Shown here: positions 61,535 through 64,000 of the stretch, in pieces | Layout of the letters: each line of letters starts with the position of its first letter | How positions within the stretch are numbered: the first letter of the stretch is position 1 | Source: Novosphingobium sp. FKTRR1 | Lineage (GTDB): Bacteria; Pseudomonadota; Alphaproteobacteria; Sphingomonadales; Sphingomonadaceae | Direction: 5' to 3' | NCBI RefSeq assembly: GCF_020404405.1 | Contig: NZ_JAIZDA010000003.1 | Span: 186,001-250,000, forward strand | DNA: 64,000 nucleotides | Notes under the pieces: generated by a model | Database searches by the model: none | Told to the model about the DNA's origin: nothing | The model's input: the letters and a program-made list of their open reading frames with translations, nothing else | Translations under genes and position numbers: made by a program

Positions 61535-63241
61535 ATGACTGAGGCGGTGCAGAAAGCCGGGTCGCAATTTGCGCTGGGCCTGGTCGATCCGGTGCTGGCG
61601 GAAATCGCCAAGCAGGGGTCCATCTTTGAAATGGGCGTGATCGACGGGATGCGTCAGTTCGTGCGCGCGCCTGCCAACCTTCATCAGATGATCGAGGGAG
61701 CGAGGCGGTTTGGGGATCAGACCTGTGTGGTCGATTTCGACGGGGATCGAACCGAACGGCGTCTGACCTTCGCTCAGGTCTTTGCGCGACGTGACCAGCT
61801 GGCGGCACACTTGCGGATTGCACCGGGCGAACGCGTGGCGATCTGCATGCGCAACCGCGCCGAGTGGCTGATCGGCTACCTCGCGGTGATCGCGGCGGGC
61901 GGTGTTGCGGTGCTGCTCAACAGCCGCGCCGCCGGGCCTGAGCTGCTGGCCATGCTTGAAGATGCCGACCCTGCCATTGCACTCGTCGATGGGCCAGCGG
62001 CGCAGGCTCTGGACGCGGCAGGATATTCCGGGCGTACGCTCGATCTGACAGCGGCGTCCGATCCGGGCGACGCGGCGCCTGCCAGTGCAGCCACTGCATC
62101 AGGCGGGGCCGCAGCGCGGGCTGACGATCCGTGCAGCATCCTGTTCACCTCAGGCACCACCGGCCGTGCCAAAGGCGCGGTTCTGGGGCATCGCAACCTG
62201 ATCACCGGGCTGATGAGCACGCAGCTTGCAGGCGCGATGGTGCTGCACAACATGGCGAGCCAGTACGGCATGACCGCCGAGGCGCTGCTCGCCGGAATGC
62301 CGCAGCAGGCCGCGTTGCTCGTGTTTCCGCTGTTTCATGTTTCGGGCTTGGGTTCGGGATTTCTGTCCCCGTTCCTCGCCGGGTCGAAGATCGTGATCAT
62401 GCGCCGGTGGGACGCCACCGAAGCGGTGCGGCTGATCGCGGAGGAAGGCGTGACGATGTTCAGCGGCGTCCCGACGATGCTGTGGGACATCGTGCATCGC
62501 GCCAAACTGGTGGCCGGCGATCTGGCGAACTTGCGCAACATCGGCTGCGGTGGACAGGCCTTGCCGGTCAACCTGATCGACGCGATCCATGCGGCCTGCC
62601 CGCAGGCTCAGATCGGCACCGGCTATGGCATGACCGAGTGCTCGGGCGCGATCGCGCAGGCCGTCGGCCCCGATTTCCTGCGCCGACCGGCTTCGGCCGG
62701 GCGTGTCTTGCCGCTGGTCGACGTGCGGATCATCGCTGCGGATGGCGAAAACCAGCCCGTCGGCGGGGTTGGCGAGATCGTCGTGCGCGGCCCGCAAGTG
62801 ATGCAGGGTTACTGGAACCGGCCCGAGGACACGGCGGCGGTGCTGTCTCCCGACGGCTGGCTGCGCACCGGCGATGTCGGGATGGTCGATGCCGACGGCT
62901 ATGTCTTCATCGTCGACCGCAAGAAGGACATGGTGATCTCGGGCGGCGAGAACATCTATTGCGCCGAGGTCGAGCGGGTGATCGGCGAGATCGCGGGCGT
63001 GCACGAATGCGCCGCGTTCGGCTTGCCCGATGACCGGCTGGGTGAACGGCTGGTGGCGGTGGTCGTGGCCGATGGCCTGCACGAAGCGGCGATCGTCGAT
63101 CACGTGGCCGAACGACTGGCGCGCTACAAGGCGCCGCATCGGGTGGCGATAAGCCGCCAAACCTTGCCTCGCAACGCCTTGGGCAAGGCCGACAAGATCG
63201 CGCTGCGACAGGCGTGGAACAGCCTTTTGGGAGAACAATGA
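61535..63241 (+). CDS. AMP-dependent acyl-CoA synthetase/ligase
   Basis: 568 residues from the ATG at 61535. ANL motifs: CSILFTSGTTGRAKGAVLGH, GTGYGMTECSGA, GWLRTGDVGMVDADGYVFIV then DRKKDMVISGGENIYCAEVE, and LPRNALGKADKIALR with the catalytic Lys. It belongs to the long-chain/aryl-acid ligase group (FadD3/CouL-like). An upstream frame to 61379 has no homology and no ribosome site. The stop is one base before the next gene. It probably activates a carboxylic acid whose CoA ester is then processed by the amidohydrolase or other enzymes. Confidence 0.85.
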   Translation: MTEAVQKAGSQFALGLVDPVLAEIAKQGSIFEMGVIDGMRQFVRAPANLHQMIEGARRFGDQTCVVDFDGDRTERRLTFAQVFARRDQLAAHLRIAPGERVAICMRNRAEWLIGYLAVIAAGGVAVLLNSRAAGPELLAMLEDADPAIALVDGPAAQALDAAGYSGRTLDLTAASDPGDAAPASAATASGGAAARADDPCSILFTSGTTGRAKGAVLGHRNLITGLMSTQLAGAMVLHNMASQYGMTAEALLAGMPQQAALLVFPLFHVSGLGSGFLSPFLAGSKIVIMRRWDATEAVRLIAEEGVTMFSGVPTMLWDIVHRAKLVAGDLANLRNIGCGGQALPVNLIDAIHAACPQAQIGTGYGMTECSGAIAQAVGPDFLRRPASAGRVLPLVDVRIIAADGENQPVGGVGEIVVRGPQVMQGYWNRPEDTAAVLSPDGWLRTGDVGMVDADGYVFIVDRKKDMVISGGENIYCAEVERVIGEIAGVHECAAFGLPDDRLGERLVAVVVADGLHEAAIVDHVAERLARYKAPHRVAISRQTLPRNALGKADKIALRQAWNSLLGEQ

Positions 63242-63242
63242 C

Positions 63243-64000
63243 ATGGCCATGCCCCAGGATATCGGCATCATCGACTGCATGTTGGGCATTCCCGATGCCG
63301 AGGACCGCTCCGAATGGTTCGCGGCGTTCCGCCCGCTGATCAAGGACGCGCAGACCTTGCAGCAGTTCGCGATGCCCGCGCAGTACATGTTCAAGGATAT
63401 TCCCCAGTCAGGCCAGCAGGATGATTACCTGCGCTGGGTGGTGGAACAGATGGACAAGCACGGCATCGCGCGCGCGCTCGTCGGCTGGAACGACAACGAC
63501 AGCTCGCGACGGGCCAAGGCGCAGTACGCCAACCGCTTCTTTTTCGACCTGCCGGTCGATCCCAACAAGGGCATGGAGGAAGTGCGGCGGATCAAGCGCA
63601 TCCATGCCGAAGTCGGCTTGTCGGCGGTCAGTTGCTTTCCGGCCGGAACGCTGCCGCAAGTGGCGATCAACCACAAGTACATGTTCCCGATCTATGCCGC
63701 CTGCGAGGAACTCGGACTGCCGATCCTGCTCAACGTCGGCATCCCCGGACCCCGCATCCCGATGGAAACGCAGAAGGTCGAACACCTTGACGAGGTGTGC
63801 TGGTTCTTCCCCGAATTGAAGGTCGTGATGCGCCACGGGGCCGAGCCGTGGGAGGCGCTGGCGGTCAAGCTGATGCTCAAGTGGCCGAACCTGTATTACT
63901 CTACCAGCGCCTTTGCCCCGCGCCACTATCCCAAGGCGATCATCGATTATGCCAACACGCGTGGCGCCGACAAAGTGCTCTACGCCGGGTATTTTCCGAT
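63243..64000 (+). CDS. amidohydrolase family protein, 3' truncated by the window end
   Basis: Open from an ATG at 63243 to the last base, 252 residues visible. The amidohydrolase-2 (TIM-barrel) layout is recognisable: KHGIARALVGWND, FFDLPVDPNKGMEEVRRIKR, LGLPILLNVGIPGPR, LKVVMRHGAEPWEALAV, and RGADKVLYAGYFP. The N-terminal metal motif, normally His-x-His after the first strand, reads IIDCMLGIPD, with no histidine pair. Such members may be decarboxylases or hydrolases with an altered metal site, or may be metal-free. It starts one base after the ligase stop, so the two are one operon. Confidence 0.75.
   Translation, partial: MAMPQDIGIIDCMLGIPDAEDRSEWFAAFRPLIKDAQTLQQFAMPAQYMFKDIPQSGQQDDYLRWVVEQMDKHGIARALVGWNDNDSSRRAKAQYANRFFFDLPVDPNKGMEEVRRIKRIHAEVGLSAVSCFPAGTLPQVAINHKYMFPIYAACEELGLPILLNVGIPGPRIPMETQKVEHLDEVCWFFPELKVVMRHGAEPWEALAVKLMLKWPNLYYSTSAFAPRHYPKAIIDYANTRGADKVLYAGYFP

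Overview
The window is high-GC bacterial DNA with short intergenic gaps and many 4-base ATGA/GTGA gene overlaps. TonB-dependent receptors sit beside aromatic-catabolism genes and families of secreted DUF6152-like proteins. This points to an alphaproteobacterium of the order Sphingomonadales (Novosphingobium/Sphingobium-like); the assignment is an inference from gene content. No rRNA, tRNA, transposase, integrase or CRISPR array was seen.

Layout. (1) 1-4.7 kb: a TPR-sulfotransferase, a TPR/GT9-like glycosyltransferase and a 5'-truncated FkbM-methyltransferase/DUF4287 remnant, i.e. the broken edge of a glycan or glycoprotein locus. (2) 4.75-14.1 kb: a catabolic block with two paralogous SDRs flanking an aldo-keto reductase, an acyl-CoA ligase, a TetR regulator with a clear double operator, and an extradiol dioxygenase - fumarylacetoacetate-hydrolase-like (FAH) - FAD monooxygenase operon. 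It ends in a decayed ligase fragment. (3) 14.2-24.6 kb: dabB-dabA (inorganic carbon uptake) with a divergent LysR regulator, a three-gene HlyB/HlyD/TolC-type exporter whose ATPase motifs are degenerate, and a cytochrome b561. (4) 24.8-46.96 kb: a large catabolic region with three FAH-fold enzymes, an aldehyde dehydrogenase, a histidinol-dehydrogenase homologue, SDRs, an MFS transporter, a second extradiol dioxygenase, a p-cresol-methylhydroxylase-like cytochrome/flavoprotein operon, a TonB receptor, a second FAD monooxygenase and an acetoacetate-decarboxylase-family protein. (5) 47.3-59.7 kb: a YceI protein, a doubled GntR-like regulator, a third secreted-protein cassette, two DUF6644-like membrane proteins, a TonB receptor, a TetR regulator and a HupE - PPIase - dihaem cytochrome operon. 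(6) 59.85-64 kb: a ToxR-like membrane regulator, an acyl-CoA ligase and an amidohydrolase that runs off the end.

How the parts may work together (inference). A phenolic compound with an alkyl or acyl side chain would enter through the TonB receptors. A flavocytochrome would oxidise it in the periplasm and the aldehyde dehydrogenase and SDRs would process it further. It would then be ring-hydroxylated, cleaved by the VOC-family extradiol dioxygenases and hydrolysed by the FAH-fold enzymes. The pathway genes are scattered but appear to be tied together by shared upstream motifs. TTGAAC-N6-GTCA lies in front of four loci including a TetR gene. AAT-N4-GCACCTARCTY lies in front of four loci, with a weaker fifth copy. 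TGTAACG repeats lie in front of four loci.

The least explained content is a secreted cassette present three times. It pairs a small DUF6152-like protein, whose predicted mature N-terminus is His-His-Ser in all three copies, with a 240-335-residue secreted protein carrying a G-x-S-x-G-H-W-x-G-D-T-L-V-V-like motif. SnoaL-like proteins lie next to two of the three copies. This is the best candidate here for an undescribed periplasmic system.
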